Source: UBA11222 sp049323435
Lineage (GTDB): Bacteria > Pseudomonadota > Alphaproteobacteria > UBA11222
Assembly: GCA_049323435.1 (NCBI GenBank)
Contig: JBMOMX010000013.1
Location: forward strand, 62,001 to 126,000
Reading direction: 5' to 3'
Length of the DNA: 64,000 nt
The translations under genes and the position numbers were made by a program. Within the stretch, counting starts at the first letter, position 1, and every line of letters starts with the position of its first letter. This document shows, piece by piece, positions 7,989-17,199 of this stretch. The notes beneath the pieces were generated by a model. The model worked only from the letters and a program-made list of their open reading frames with translations, did not search any database and had not been told where the DNA came from.

Positions 7989-9641
7989 TCAGCCGTGCCA
8001 GTTGAACTGTTGCGGTTTGCGGTTGGCCATGGCGGCAATCTGCACATTCACAATGGCAGGCCCCTTGAACGCCATGGCGGCATCGAGGGCGGGCCCCAAC
8101 TCCGCCGCATCGGTGACGTAAAATCCCGCGCCGCCAAACGCCTCGGCAATGCGTTCATAGCGCGCATCATAAGACAGCGCATGCGGAGGTAACGCCCGCC
8201 CCGGCTTTTGTTCCGCCACACCGCCGCCAATGCCGCCATTATTAAGAATGATGACCTTGAGGGGCATCCCGTAACGCGCGGCGGTTTCAAACTCCATACC
8301 GGAAAAACCAAAGGCGCTGTCACCCTGCACCGCGATGATGGGGCGGTCCGGATGCACCGCGGCGGCGGCGATGGCAAAACCAAGGCCGATCCCCATAGTG
8401 CCGTAACTGCCCGCATCCAGCCGGGTGCGCGGCTCGAAATTCGGCATTTGCGTGCGGCCAATATCCATGGTGTTGGCGCCTTCGCCGATAATGATGGCGT
8501 TGCGGGGGATGCGCGCCACAATATCCTTATACGCACGGTAATAATTCACCGGCGAGGTATTGTCGGCAATCATCGGCGCGACCGTTGCCTGATTGCCCTT
8601 GATCTTTTCCGCAATGGCGGCGCGCCAGGGCGTTTCGCGCGGATAGAACCATTGCCGTGCCGTCAATGCCTGGTTCAGTTGCCCAACAATCGACTTGCCG
8701 TCCCCCACCAGCGCCACTTCGGTGGCGCGATTATTGCCGATTTCCTCGGGACTGATATCCAGTTGCACCATCCGCACATCCTTTGCATAGCGCGGCGGCA
8801 GGCCGAAATGTAAAATCCAGTTCAGCCGCGCGCCCAGCAGAAACACCAGATCGGCTTCCTGCAACGCATGCGAGCGCGCGCCGCCAACCGATAGCGGATG
8901 ATCATCCGGCACCACGCCCTTGCCCATCGGCGTCGCCAGAAACGGCACCTGGGTGCGTTCGACAAATTGCCGCACCTCATCCTCGGCGCGTGACCAGGCC
9001 ATGCCCTTGCCAACAATAATCAGCGGCCGCTTGGCGCTGGCAAGCGCGTCCAGCGCAGCATCAATGCTGGACTGCGGCGCGAGCGTGCGCGGCGGCTCGC
9101 CCACCGTTGCAGCCACATGCACAGTGTCTTCCTCGACCTCGCCAGTAATTACGTCGTCCGGCATATCCAGATAGGACGCGCCGGGCCGCCCGAACAGCGC
9201 GCTGCGGATCGCCTGTTCGACATAGAACGGAATGCGCTCAACCCTTTCAACCGCATGGGCATATTTGCACAATGGCGCCGCCAGCATGACCTGGCGTTCT
9301 TCCTGAAACGCGCCCATGCCGTTTTGATCTACCGATGAAGCGCCGCCGATCAATATCATCGGCCAGCAATTGGATTGCGCATTGGCAAGACCCGCCAGCC
9401 CGTGAATGACGCCGGGCCCGGACACCACCAGACAGGCCTGCGGCCGCCCGGTCATATAGCCCGCCGCCTGCGCGGCATAGCTTGCCGACTGCTCGTTGCG
9501 CATACCGATATAAATGATGCCTTCCTTCTGCGCCGCCATAGCGATCGGGATCACCGGAAACCCGACAATGCCAAACATATAGGTAACGCCCTGCTGCTTC
9601 AACGCGCGCGCCATGATGGTTGCACCAGAAATTTTCGCCAT
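7989..9641 (-). CDS. Thiamine-diphosphate enzyme: 2-hydroxyacyl-CoA lyase / oxalyl-CoA decarboxylase type
   Basis: A 550-residue ThDP enzyme. The N-terminal Pyr domain has IGMRNEQSASYAAQA with the catalytic Glu50, the central domain follows, and the C-terminal PP domain has GDSAFGFSGMEFETAARYG leading to NNGG (the GDG-NN metal/ThDP motif with Ser in place of the second Gly). ISGATIMARALKQQGV, GPGVIHGLAGLANA and GARLNWILHFGLPPR are close to human HACL1 and to oxalyl-CoA decarboxylase rather than acetolactate synthase. Such enzymes split 2-hydroxyacyl-CoA to an aldehyde plus formyl-CoA, or decarboxylate oxalyl-CoA. It lies 21 nt downstream of a family III CoA transferase, as in oxalate operons. 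I favour HACL; true substrate untested. Confidence 0.85.
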   Translation of the reverse strand: MAKISGATIMARALKQQGVTYMFGIVGFPVIPIAMAAQKEGIIYIGMRNEQSASYAAQAAGYMTGRPQACLVVSGPGVIHGLAGLANAQSNCWPMILIGGASSVDQNGMGAFQEERQVMLAAPLCKYAHAVERVERIPFYVEQAIRSALFGRPGASYLDMPDDVITGEVEEDTVHVAATVGEPPRTLAPQSSIDAALDALASAKRPLIIVGKGMAWSRAEDEVRQFVERTQVPFLATPMGKGVVPDDHPLSVGGARSHALQEADLVFLLGARLNWILHFGLPPRYAKDVRMVQLDISPEEIGNNRATEVALVGDGKSIVGQLNQALTARQWFYPRETPWRAAIAEKIKGNQATVAPMIADNTSPVNYYRAYKDIVARIPRNAIIIGEGANTMDIGRTQMPNFEPRTRLDAGSYGTMGIGLGFAIAAAAVHPDRPIIAVQGDSAFGFSGMEFETAARYGMPLKVIILNNGGIGGGVAEQKPGRALPPHALSYDARYERIAEAFGGAGFYVTDAAELGPALDAAMAFKGPAIVNVQIAAMANRKPQQFNWHG

Positions 9642-9662
9642 GCCGATCTCCCCTTACGGTTT

Positions 9663-10859
9663 TTATTTTTGCTGAATAACGCCTTCGCTGCACAACGCAT
9701 CAAGCTGGGCCTCATTCAATCCCAGCTCCGACGCCAAAACGGCGCGGCTATGCTGCCCCGCCAGGGGCGCTGCAACAATCGGCACATCCGAATCCGACAT
9801 CCGGATCGGCGAGCGCATCATCAATATCTCGCCCTTTTCCGGATGCGGCACTTTCCTGAAAAAATCGCGCGCGATGAGATGCGGATCCGAAAATACCTCG
9901 CTGGTATCCATCGTGGCGCTGCAGGGCACGCCCGCCGCGCCCATGATCCGCATGACTTCGTGTTTGTCGCGCTGCTCTGTCCAGCCATTAATGATGGCTT
10001 TCAGTTCTTCCCAGTTCTTGAAGCGCGCCGGCGGCTGGGCGAAACGCGGATCGTCGCTCAATTCCGGCCGGCCGATGGTTTCACACAGCGCCCGCCACAT
10101 GCCCGGCAGAATGACCACCATAACCACATAATCGTTCGGGCCGCCGCCCTTGCAACGAAAGATGCCCGAGGGCGGCATGCCTTCATGGCTGCGCCGCCCC
10201 ACCGGAGGCTGCCCCGGCCCCCAGCTCGTTGCTGTCAGTGTACGGATGAACATGGTCATGACTTCATGCATGGACATTTCGATCACCTGGCCCTTGCCCG
10301 TGCGCTGCTGCTGCACATAGGCCGCGGTAATGGCAAGCGCCGTGGTAATTCCGGTGCCGGTATCGGCGAAAGTGCCGCCAACCGAAAGCGGCGGCCCATC
10401 CGGCGTGCCGGTCATGGAAAAAATGCCTGCCGCCGCCATGGCCAGCGGATCAAAGCTCTTAAATTCCGCATAAGGGCCATCCAGGCCAAAGCCCTTGATA
10501 CGGGCATAGATCAGTTTCGGATGCAGTTTGCACAAAATCTCCGGCCCCAGCCCCAGCCGCTCCACCGTGCCCGGCCCCTGATTTTCGATAAACACATCGA
10601 ATTTCGGCAGCATCTGCAGCAGCAGCTCCTTGCCCTTCGGGTTTTTCAGATCCAGTGCCAGGCCGCGCTTGTTGGCGTTGTAATTGAGAAAATACTGGCT
10701 GTCCCCCGGCCCGACGCCCAGCATTGTGCGCGCCACTTCGCCGCCGGGCGGCTCGACCTTCACCACATCGGCGCCCAGCCAGGCCAGCATCATGGCGCAG
10801 CTCGGCCCCGCCTCCCATTGTGTGAATTCAAGTACGCGCATTGTCTGTAAAGCGGGCAT
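9663..10859 (-). CDS. Family III CoA transferase (CaiB/BaiF, Frc-like)
   Basis: A 398-residue enzyme with the interlocked CaiB/BaiF fold. The N-terminal MRVLEFTQWEAGPSCAMMLA and GADVVKVEPPGGEVAR bind CoA, and GGTFADTGTGITTALAI contains the conserved catalytic Asp corresponding to Frc Asp169. ATG 10859 is preferred over in-frame ATGs at 10871 and 10940 because GGAG lies about 8 nt upstream. It is the first gene of a two-gene operon with the ThDP lyase. Together they could activate a 2-hydroxy acid or oxalate as a CoA ester and then cleave or decarboxylate it. Racemases of the alpha-methylacyl-CoA type share the fold, so the exact activity is open. Confidence 0.88.
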   Translation of the reverse strand: MPALQTMRVLEFTQWEAGPSCAMMLAWLGADVVKVEPPGGEVARTMLGVGPGDSQYFLNYNANKRGLALDLKNPKGKELLLQMLPKFDVFIENQGPGTVERLGLGPEILCKLHPKLIYARIKGFGLDGPYAEFKSFDPLAMAAAGIFSMTGTPDGPPLSVGGTFADTGTGITTALAITAAYVQQQRTGKGQVIEMSMHEVMTMFIRTLTATSWGPGQPPVGRRSHEGMPPSGIFRCKGGGPNDYVVMVVILPGMWRALCETIGRPELSDDPRFAQPPARFKNWEELKAIINGWTEQRDKHEVMRIMGAAGVPCSATMDTSEVFSDPHLIARDFFRKVPHPEKGEILMMRSPIRMSDSDVPIVAAPLAGQHSRAVLASELGLNEAQLDALCSEGVIQQK

Positions 10860-10967
10860 GGGCGTCTCCATTTTTATCGTGGGAGCAGAGTCAGGCCTGT
10901 AACATCGCTGCATCGGGTCCGTGCAGTCTAGCACTGGCACAGGTCTTCACGTCCAGCGGTTTGTTTG

Positions 10968-11909
10968 TCAGCCCATGACCAGTACGAAAATCAGCACCAG
11001 GGCGCACACAAGGCGGTACAGGGCCAGGGCCGCGCCAATATCCGCCGCGCGCAACCCAACCCGGCCCTTGCCGAAATAGGGATCGGGATGTGGCGCACCG
11101 CTGCGCATTCCCGGCCCGCCCAGGCGCAGACCAAGCGCCCCCGCCATCGCGGCTTCCGGCCAGCCTGCATTCGGTGAGGCATGCTTGTGCGCATCCGACC
11201 AGGCCACTTTCAACGCATTGCGCGGACTGGCGGGCGCATAAAACAGCGCCGCCAGCGCGTAAGCTGCTGCGGTAAGCCGCGCCGGGATCAGGTTCAGAAC
11301 ATCGTCGGCACGGGCCGAAGCCCAGCCAAACTGCAAATAGCGTGGCGATTTATAGCCTACCATGCTGTCGGCAGTATTGACCGCTTTATAGACGGCGATG
11401 CCCGGCAATCCGGCCAGCAGATACCAGAACAGGGGCGCGATCAATCCGTCCGAGGTGTTTTCGCTCAGGGATTCAATGGCGGCGCGGCAGACATCGCTTT
11501 CATCGAGTTGCGCCGTATTGCGTCCAACAATCTTTGCAAGCGCGTGCCGCGCCGCATCCAGGCCGCCCTCGCGCAAAGCCCTGCGTATATCCGCCACATG
11601 ATCATGCAGGCTGCGCCCGGCCAGCAGGCTGGCGGTCAAAAACGCTTCCCATAGCCAGCCGAATGGCAGCGCCTGCACAAGCCAAAGACATCCCCACGCC
11701 CAGACCAGCGCAAGCGCCACGATGCAGGCCAGCAGGCCCGCCCCGAAAAATTTACGCCGCAAAGGGGAATCACTTTCACGGTTCCAGCGGCGATCATAAG
11801 CCCCGATAACGGCGCCGAGCCACGACACCGGGTGGCCGATGCGCCGGTACAACCATTGCGGATAAGCAAAGGCATATTCAAGAATCAGAGCGAATGCTGC
11901 TATCGTCAT
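10968..11909 (-). CDS. cbiB: Adenosylcobinamide-phosphate synthase CbiB (CobD of Pseudomonas nomenclature)
   Basis: A 313-residue polytopic inner-membrane protein that attaches the aminopropanol(-phosphate) arm to adenosylcobyric acid in vitamin B12 synthesis. Diagnostic parts are IGHPVSWLGAVIGAYDRRWN near the N-terminus, ESLSENTSDGLIAPLFWYLL, and the signature NTADSMVGYKSPRYLQFG. It is divergent from the decarboxylase gene that makes its aminopropanol-phosphate substrate, with 29 nt between the two starts, so a shared promoter region is likely. The B12-dependent ethylmalonyl-CoA mutase at the end of the window is one possible user of the cofactor. No cobalamin riboswitch is seen here. Confidence 0.95.
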   Translation of the reverse strand: MTIAAFALILEYAFAYPQWLYRRIGHPVSWLGAVIGAYDRRWNRESDSPLRRKFFGAGLLACIVALALVWAWGCLWLVQALPFGWLWEAFLTASLLAGRSLHDHVADIRRALREGGLDAARHALAKIVGRNTAQLDESDVCRAAIESLSENTSDGLIAPLFWYLLAGLPGIAVYKAVNTADSMVGYKSPRYLQFGWASARADDVLNLIPARLTAAAYALAALFYAPASPRNALKVAWSDAHKHASPNAGWPEAAMAGALGLRLGGPGMRSGAPHPDPYFGKGRVGLRAADIGAALALYRLVCALVLIFVLVMG

Positions 11910-11938
11910 CTCCGCTTTCTAACATGGTGAAGGTTTCA

Positions 11939-12961
11939 ATGCGACCCGGCGCGATCGAACATGGAGGGGATTTGACGGCCATCCGGCAGCGCTTCCCGCA
12001 TGCGCCTGAGCCCTGGATAGATCTGAGCACCGGCATTAATCCGCATGCCTATCCGGCGCCGGCAATACCGCAGGGCGTCTGGCGGAAACTTCCGGACGCC
12101 CTCAGCACCGCGCGTCTTAATCAGGTGGCCGCGCGCTATTACGGGGTTGAAACCGCGCAGATAGTTGCGGTCCCCGGCACACAGGCGCTGATCCAATGCC
12201 TGCCTTTTTTACGCATGCAAAAATATGGCGCAAACCAGATTGCCATTACCGGCCCCACTTATGACGAGCACAGCCTGTGCTGGCAGCGGGCCGGCCATCA
12301 GGTGCGCGCGATCGCATTTCACGATGCGCCACGGGCCGAATGTGACGTGCTGGTTCTGGTTAATCCCAACAATCCCGATGGCAGGCTGAGCCTGATCGAA
12401 GACCTGATCCTGCTTGCCAGACGTCAGGCGCAGCGCGGCGGCTGGCTGGTGCTGGACGAAGCTTTCATGGACTGCATGCCGGAATTCAGCTTTTGCCCGC
12501 ATCTGTCCGCGCATCCCAATGTGATCCTGTTGCGGTCTTTTGGAAAATTTTTCGGTCTGGCCGGATTGCGGCTTGGCTTTGGCCTGGGCGCACCCGCGCT
12601 GATCCGAGAACTGTGCGGCATGATCGGGCCCTGGGCGGTGAGCGGCCCGGCGTGCGCCATTGGCGCGCAGGCCTTGAGCGATACGGCCTGGGCCGCACGC
12701 ACCCGCACCCGGCTGTCATCCGACGCTGTACGGCGTGACGCCATCTTTATGCAGCATGGCCTGCGCATTCTGGGCGCGCATCCTTTGTTCAGCCTGCTGG
12801 AGCTGCCACAGGCGGAGCATCTTTTTCAGCACCTTGCGCAGCACGGGATTTATGTGCGCCGCTTTGACGCGCAGCCGCACTGGCTGCGCGCCGGGGCCTT
12901 GCCCGCCGGCGCCGCTGAGCGTTTGAAAGCCTGTCTTCGTGACTGGAAGCCAGCAGAGTAA
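11939..12961 (+). CDS. cobC: L-threonine-O-3-phosphate decarboxylase (CobC / Salmonella CobD type)
   Basis: A 340-residue fold-type I PLP enzyme that produces (R)-1-amino-2-propanol O-2-phosphate for the nucleotide loop of cobalamin. DLSTGINPHAYP at the N-terminus is characteristic of CobC/CobD. VNPNNPDGR and LDEAFMDCMPE form the cofactor region, and LLRSFGKFFGLAGLRLGF contains the PLP lysine. The ATG at 11939 is chosen because GAAGG precedes it by 6 nt; an in-frame start at 11894 would run into the divergent cbiB gene. It converges on the UspA-like gene with 5 nt between them. Confidence 0.93.
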   Translation: MRPGAIEHGGDLTAIRQRFPHAPEPWIDLSTGINPHAYPAPAIPQGVWRKLPDALSTARLNQVAARYYGVETAQIVAVPGTQALIQCLPFLRMQKYGANQIAITGPTYDEHSLCWQRAGHQVRAIAFHDAPRAECDVLVLVNPNNPDGRLSLIEDLILLARRQAQRGGWLVLDEAFMDCMPEFSFCPHLSAHPNVILLRSFGKFFGLAGLRLGFGLGAPALIRELCGMIGPWAVSGPACAIGAQALSDTAWAARTRTRLSSDAVRRDAIFMQHGLRILGAHPLFSLLELPQAEHLFQHLAQHGIYVRRFDAQPHWLRAGALPAGAAERLKACLRDWKPAE

Positions 12962-12966
12962 ATGTC

Positions 12967-13665
12967 TCACGCACCGGCCGGCGCCAGCAGTACCGGACAC
13001 GGCGCCGCTTCGGCAAAGCGTTCGATTTCACTCCAACTGGAATCCGTGTCAAATATTGACAGGGATGCGATCAGCAGTCCGGCACGCAGATTGCGCACGC
13101 TTTCCGGCCCGTGATAGGTTTTCAGAAGAATAAAATCCTGTTTCAGGTCATGTGCAATGGCCCGCGCCAGCGCCGCAAGCGCGCCATTGCCGCTCCCGGG
13201 CGGTTCCAGCAACACGACAGGGCCGGACACTGCCGGTTTAACGCCGCGCCAGGGATCGCATGCGGTTCGCAGTAAAATCAGATCCCCCGGATCGGCCTGT
13301 GAAACAAGCGTGCGCAACAAATGCCCGCGCACGGTGTGAAAACTATAATGCCTTTGCGCGCGTTCGGCCAGTTTGCGTAAGGCGTTTTGCATCTGCATGG
13401 CGATGGCGCGCAAATCCCGCTCGATGCTCTCAAAATCCAGGTTTCGGGTCTGACGGCTGGCGGCAAGCAGTTCCATCGAAAAAGGCAGGCGCGACATATC
13501 CAGCAAGTCCTGATCCTCAACAAAAATACCGGTCAATTCCGCATCCGCAATCCTTGAGACATCGGCCGCAAAGTCAAAGACCGCACGGCATTCCGCATGA
13601 TGGTTGAATCCGAGCAGCAGCCGGCGATAAGGCAATTTTCCTGTGTCCGGCGCTGCGCGGCTCAT
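12967..13665 (-). CDS. UspA-like protein cotranslated with the Lon-like protease
   Basis: A 232-residue soluble protein. The N-terminal part, RRLLLGFNHHAECRAVFDFA followed by ELTGIFVEDQDLL, resembles the beginning of universal stress protein repeats. A helical middle part and a second half with LARAIAHDL and a terminal SEIERFAEAAPCPVLLAPAG also fit degenerate tandem Usp folds. No ATP-binding GxxG(S/T) motif is clear. Its ATG overlaps the stop of the protease gene by 4 nt (ATGA), so the two are translationally coupled. Function unknown; an accessory or regulatory partner of the protease is inferred from coupling only. Confidence 0.7.
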   Translation of the reverse strand: MSRAAPDTGKLPYRRLLLGFNHHAECRAVFDFAADVSRIADAELTGIFVEDQDLLDMSRLPFSMELLAASRQTRNLDFESIERDLRAIAMQMQNALRKLAERAQRHYSFHTVRGHLLRTLVSQADPGDLILLRTACDPWRGVKPAVSGPVVLLEPPGSGNGALAALARAIAHDLKQDFILLKTYHGPESVRNLRAGLLIASLSIFDTDSSWSEIERFAEAAPCPVLLAPAGA

Positions 13666-16139
13666 GGGCGCTCCCTTGCATCTGAATCGCCGCCATCCGA
13701 TGCCTTGCGCGCCTTGGAGAAACCGGCAAGGCGCGCGGCAACCCGGGCATTGATTGTACCATCGGGATACTGACCATTCGCCAGGCGTTCGCCCGCCGCC
13801 ACGCCGGTCAGCACTTCGATACCCTGATCAATGCTGTCTATCGCATGAATATGGAAACGCCCTTCGCGCACCGCCGCCACCACATCCTGGCGCAGCATCA
13901 GATGTTTTACATTGGCGCTGGGGATCAGTACGCCCTGCTGACCGGTCAGCCCGCGCGCATTGCAGATATCAAAAAACCCTTCGATTTTTTCGTTGACCCC
14001 GCCGATGGCTTGCACCTGACCATGCTGATTGACCGAACCGGTAACCGCGAAACATTGTTTAATTGGCGCTTCCGCCAACGCCGACAACAGGCAATATAAT
14101 TCCGCCGAGGAGGCGCTGTCGCCATCGACGCCGCCATAGGATTGCTCGAACACCAGACTGGCGGTCAGCGCCAGCGGGCTGCTGACGCCAAAGCGTTCGC
14201 GCAAAAAGCCGGAAAGGATCAGCACCCCCTTGGAATGCAGCGGCCCGCCCAATTCCACCTCGCGTTCGATGTCCAGCACGCGCCCCGCGCCAATGCCGAT
14301 ACGCGCGGAAATTCGCGTGGGCCGCCCGAAGCTCAGCTCGCCGATGGACAGCACGCTTAAGCCGTTGATCTGGCCAATGCGCGCGCCGTCCGTGTCAATC
14401 AGCACAATGTCGCGGGTAATGGATTCCTGGCTTTTTTCACGGATGCGCCCGATGCGTTCTTCGCGCATGGTCACCGCCTGCTGCACATGGCTTGCGGTGA
14501 TTAACTCCGCGCCATTCTTGCCCGCCCAATGGTCCGCCTCGCGCAGCAGATCGGCAATATGCCCCAAATGAATGGATAGCTTTTCCGCATCCGCGGCATG
14601 GCGCGCCGCCTGTTCGATCATCCGCGCCACCCCGCCCGGATCAAGATGGCGTAGCGATTCTGCGCGGCATATTGCGGCAAGCTGGCGCGCCAGCGCCTGT
14701 TCGGAATCGGGCGTCCAATCGACGGTGGTTTCCATTTCCGCCACGGTCTTGAACAGGCCCTGAAATTCCGGATCATGGGCGGACAGCAGATAGTAAGTCA
14801 GCGGTTCGCCAAACAGCACGACCTTAGTGCGCAGCGGAATGGGCTCCGGCTCCAGCGAGATGGTGCTGACGATCGAAAACATATCGGCGGGGGACTCGAT
14901 GCGCGTTTCGCGGTTCCACATGGCGCGTTTCAATGTCTCCCAGGCAAAGGGCTGCATCAGCAGGGCGCGCGCATCGATCAGTAAGTATCCACCATTGGCC
15001 CGGTGCAGCGCACCCGGCTTGATCAGCATGAAATTGGTAATGAGCGCCCCCATCTGCGCAATATGCTCGACCCGCCCGACAAGCTGCTGCACGGTGGGTT
15101 TGCCTTCTTCCACGACCGGCGCGCCTTTGGCGCGGGAATTATCGACGATCAGGTTCGCCTCATAACGCTGAAACGGGCTGCCCAGCAGGCTCGGCCCTGC
15201 GCCCTCGCCGCCGCCCGCCGCCATGGCATTGCCGGGAAGCTCCGAGGCCTCCTGCATCTCCTGTGACTGCACAAAGATCTGCACATTATTGATGATGTCC
15301 GCCTGCGCCTGATCGAGATAGTGCTGCACCTCGGCAAAGCCTGCAAACGCCGCGCGTTCATCATCCATGATTTCACGCACGGCCAGATTGGCGAATTCGC
15401 GGTTCAGTTCACGCAGATTTTTGCGCCGTTCTTTTTCAAGGCGCGGCATCTGTTCGAATGTCCGCACCATGCCGCGTTGCAGTTCCTGAATATCCGTTTC
15501 GATCTGACGGCGTTCTTCTTCCGGCATCGCCTCGAATGTTTCAGGCTTTACCAGTTCATTATTACGTACCGGCACCAGCGTTATTCCGGCGGGGGTGCGG
15601 ACAACCCGGATGGATTTTTCCGCGGCGCTTTTTTCCAGAATCTCAAAAGCCGCCTGCTGGCGGCTCTGGATCATTTCGTCAATGGCGTGCCTGCGCACGC
15701 GATATTCCTCGCTTTCAAAAATCGCCGGAAGCGCGGTGCGCAATTCCTCAACCATCTGCGACAGCGCATCCCGGAAGCGCACGCCCTGCCCGGCCGGCAG
15801 CTCAATGGCGTTGGGTTTGTGCGGCTCGGTGAAATTATAGACATAGACCCAATCGCTGGGGGCGGGCTGCGATGCCGCGCGGCTCTCCAGCAACTGGCGC
15901 ACCAGCGACCGCTTGCCGCTGCCCGGTTCGCCCAGCACAAACAGATTATAGCCATCGCGGGCAATCTCAGCGCCGAACGCGATGGCGTTGATGGCGCGCT
16001 GCTGGCCAAACACCTGCCCTGGATCGGCAAGCTCAGCGGTGCTGGCGAACCCCAGACAGCCCGCCTCACAACTGCGCCGCAATTCGTCCGCCCGCAATGC
16101 GCCTGTACGCCGCTCAGGCCTGATGTTTCCCTGTGCCAT
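13662..16139 (-). CDS. Lon-like ATP-dependent protease (AAA domain, Lon proteolytic domain; LonB/COG1067 type)
   Basis: A protein of about 825 residues. The Walker A motif is GEPGSGKRS, followed by a long coiled-coil-like insertion rich in charged residues (the bacterial COG1067 layout), an AAA lid, and a C-terminal Lon peptidase domain. The catalytic Ser is in VDGDSASSAELY and the Lys in IGGVNEKIEGFF. The start at 16139 is preferred because AGGAG lies upstream; a GTG at 16196 would overlap the divergent hydrolase gene and lacks a clear site. It probably acts as a cytosolic quality-control or regulatory protease. The downstream UspA-like gene overlaps it by 4 nt. Confidence 0.9.
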   Translation of the reverse strand: MAQGNIRPERRTGALRADELRRSCEAGCLGFASTAELADPGQVFGQQRAINAIAFGAEIARDGYNLFVLGEPGSGKRSLVRQLLESRAASQPAPSDWVYVYNFTEPHKPNAIELPAGQGVRFRDALSQMVEELRTALPAIFESEEYRVRRHAIDEMIQSRQQAAFEILEKSAAEKSIRVVRTPAGITLVPVRNNELVKPETFEAMPEEERRQIETDIQELQRGMVRTFEQMPRLEKERRKNLRELNREFANLAVREIMDDERAAFAGFAEVQHYLDQAQADIINNVQIFVQSQEMQEASELPGNAMAAGGGEGAGPSLLGSPFQRYEANLIVDNSRAKGAPVVEEGKPTVQQLVGRVEHIAQMGALITNFMLIKPGALHRANGGYLLIDARALLMQPFAWETLKRAMWNRETRIESPADMFSIVSTISLEPEPIPLRTKVVLFGEPLTYYLLSAHDPEFQGLFKTVAEMETTVDWTPDSEQALARQLAAICRAESLRHLDPGGVARMIEQAARHAADAEKLSIHLGHIADLLREADHWAGKNGAELITASHVQQAVTMREERIGRIREKSQESITRDIVLIDTDGARIGQINGLSVLSIGELSFGRPTRISARIGIGAGRVLDIEREVELGGPLHSKGVLILSGFLRERFGVSSPLALTASLVFEQSYGGVDGDSASSAELYCLLSALAEAPIKQCFAVTGSVNQHGQVQAIGGVNEKIEGFFDICNARGLTGQQGVLIPSANVKHLMLRQDVVAAVREGRFHIHAIDSIDQGIEVLTGVAAGERLANGQYPDGTINARVAARLAGFSKARKASDGGDSDARERP

Positions 16140-16220
16140 GCAGTATAATCTCCTGTCTACATCAACCGGGATATGATCCAGATCAAATTTAACCACACAT
16201 CACCCATAGGAGAAAAGGTT

Positions 16221-17093
16221 ATGCACAGCCCGGTCACACAATTTGTCGAAGCCAATGGTTTGCGCTTTGAGGTGGATACATGCGGGCAGGGAAAAAAGCT
16301 GGCGCTGTGCCTGCATGGTTTTCCCGAACTGGCCTATTCCTGGCGATACCAGCTTCCGATGCTGGCGGAAATGGGCTATCTGGCCTGGGCGCCGAATTTA
16401 CGCGGCTATGGCAATACATCCCGGCCCCAGGGCGTGGCCAATTACGCCATGACGCATCTGCTTGACGATGTCGCAGGGCTGATTGATGCGTCTGGCGCTG
16501 AGGAAGTGGTGCTGATTGCGCATGATTGGGGCGGCGTGATTGCCTGGGAATTTGCGCTGCGCCGCATTCGTCCGCTGAAAAGACTGGTGGTGATGAATAT
16601 CCCGCATCCCCGAATGTTCGAGAAAGGCATACGCAACTGGGCGCAGCTCAAACGCTCCTGGTATATTTTCTTCTTTCAGCTTCCCTGGCTGCCGGAATGG
16701 GCGCTGGGGCGCGACGGCGCCAAAGCCATTGGCCAGGCATTTCGCGGCATGGCGGTGGATAAATCGCGTTTCCCGGATCCGGTGCTGGACGTGTTCCGGC
16801 GCAATGCGGCCCAGCCCGGCGCATTGACCGCGATGATCAATTATTACCGGGCGGCATTGCGGGGCGGACCACGGCCCAAAAAGGCGCGGGCTCCCGGCAG
16901 ACTGGACGTGCCCACCCTGATGATCTGGGGCGAGGAGGATACGGCGCTGGGCAAGGAGCTGACCTATGGCACCGAAAATCTGGTCTCGGATTTCACCATA
17001 CACTATCTGCCCGGCGTCTCGCACTGGGTGCAGCAGGAGGCGCCGGAAAGGGTCAATGAGCTGCTCCGATCCTGGCTTGAAAGCCGGCCCTAA
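16221..17093 (+). CDS. Alpha/beta hydrolase, epoxide hydrolase-like
   Basis: A 290-residue alpha/beta hydrolase. The oxyanion-hole motif is LHGFPELAYSWR, and the nucleophile elbow is HDWGGVIAWEF, where Asp takes the place of Ser. This is typical of epoxide hydrolases and haloalkane dehalogenases. The acid residue is expected near WGEEDTALG, and the His is in GVSHWVQQEAPE. A cap domain lies between residues about 140 and 220. ATG 16221 follows AGGAGAAAAGG; an earlier in-frame ATG at 16173 lacks such a site. The substrate is unknown; epoxide hydrolase is favoured over dehalogenase because no Trp halide site is obvious. Confidence 0.85.
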   Translation: MHSPVTQFVEANGLRFEVDTCGQGKKLALCLHGFPELAYSWRYQLPMLAEMGYLAWAPNLRGYGNTSRPQGVANYAMTHLLDDVAGLIDASGAEEVVLIAHDWGGVIAWEFALRRIRPLKRLVVMNIPHPRMFEKGIRNWAQLKRSWYIFFFQLPWLPEWALGRDGAKAIGQAFRGMAVDKSRFPDPVLDVFRRNAAQPGALTAMINYYRAALRGGPRPKKARAPGRLDVPTLMIWGEEDTALGKELTYGTENLVSDFTIHYLPGVSHWVQQEAPERVNELLRSWLESRP

Positions 17094-17100
17094 TGGCGTC

Positions 17101-17129
17101 TTGCACACAGGCCGGACTCCATGTATAAG
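17101..17129 (+). promoter_or_regulatory. Predicted sigma-70 promoter of rpmE
   Basis: TTGCAC (17101-17106) and TATAAG (17124-17129) are separated by 17 bp. They lie about 70 nt upstream of the rpmE start in a gap between same-strand genes. Transcription from here would leave a leader of about 65 nt, long enough for L31-type autoregulation, though no such structure is shown. Confidence 0.55.
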
Positions 17130-17199
17130 CCGCCCCTGACCTAACATTACAGCCTGTCCAGCGGCCAACGGCCCGCACCGGGCTGACCGGAGCAAACCC

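Noticed and set aside
7989..9641. Acetolactate synthase large subunit
   Set aside because: The GARLNWILHFGLPPR and MRNEQSASYAA segments fit 2-hydroxyacyl-CoA lyase/oxalyl-CoA decarboxylase better, there is no small subunit, and a CoA transferase is the operon partner.
9375..10850. Long open frame (about 490 codons) on the plus strand opposite the CoA transferase and lyase genes
   Set aside because: It is antisense to two clearly conserved genes, rich in His/Arg/Gln as expected for a shadow of GC-rich coding DNA, and has no family resemblance.
10859..11938. Cobalamin riboswitch upstream of the cbiB/cobC pair
   Set aside because: The divergent intergenic region is only 29 nt, too short for a B12 riboswitch, and no B12-box-like sequence was seen.
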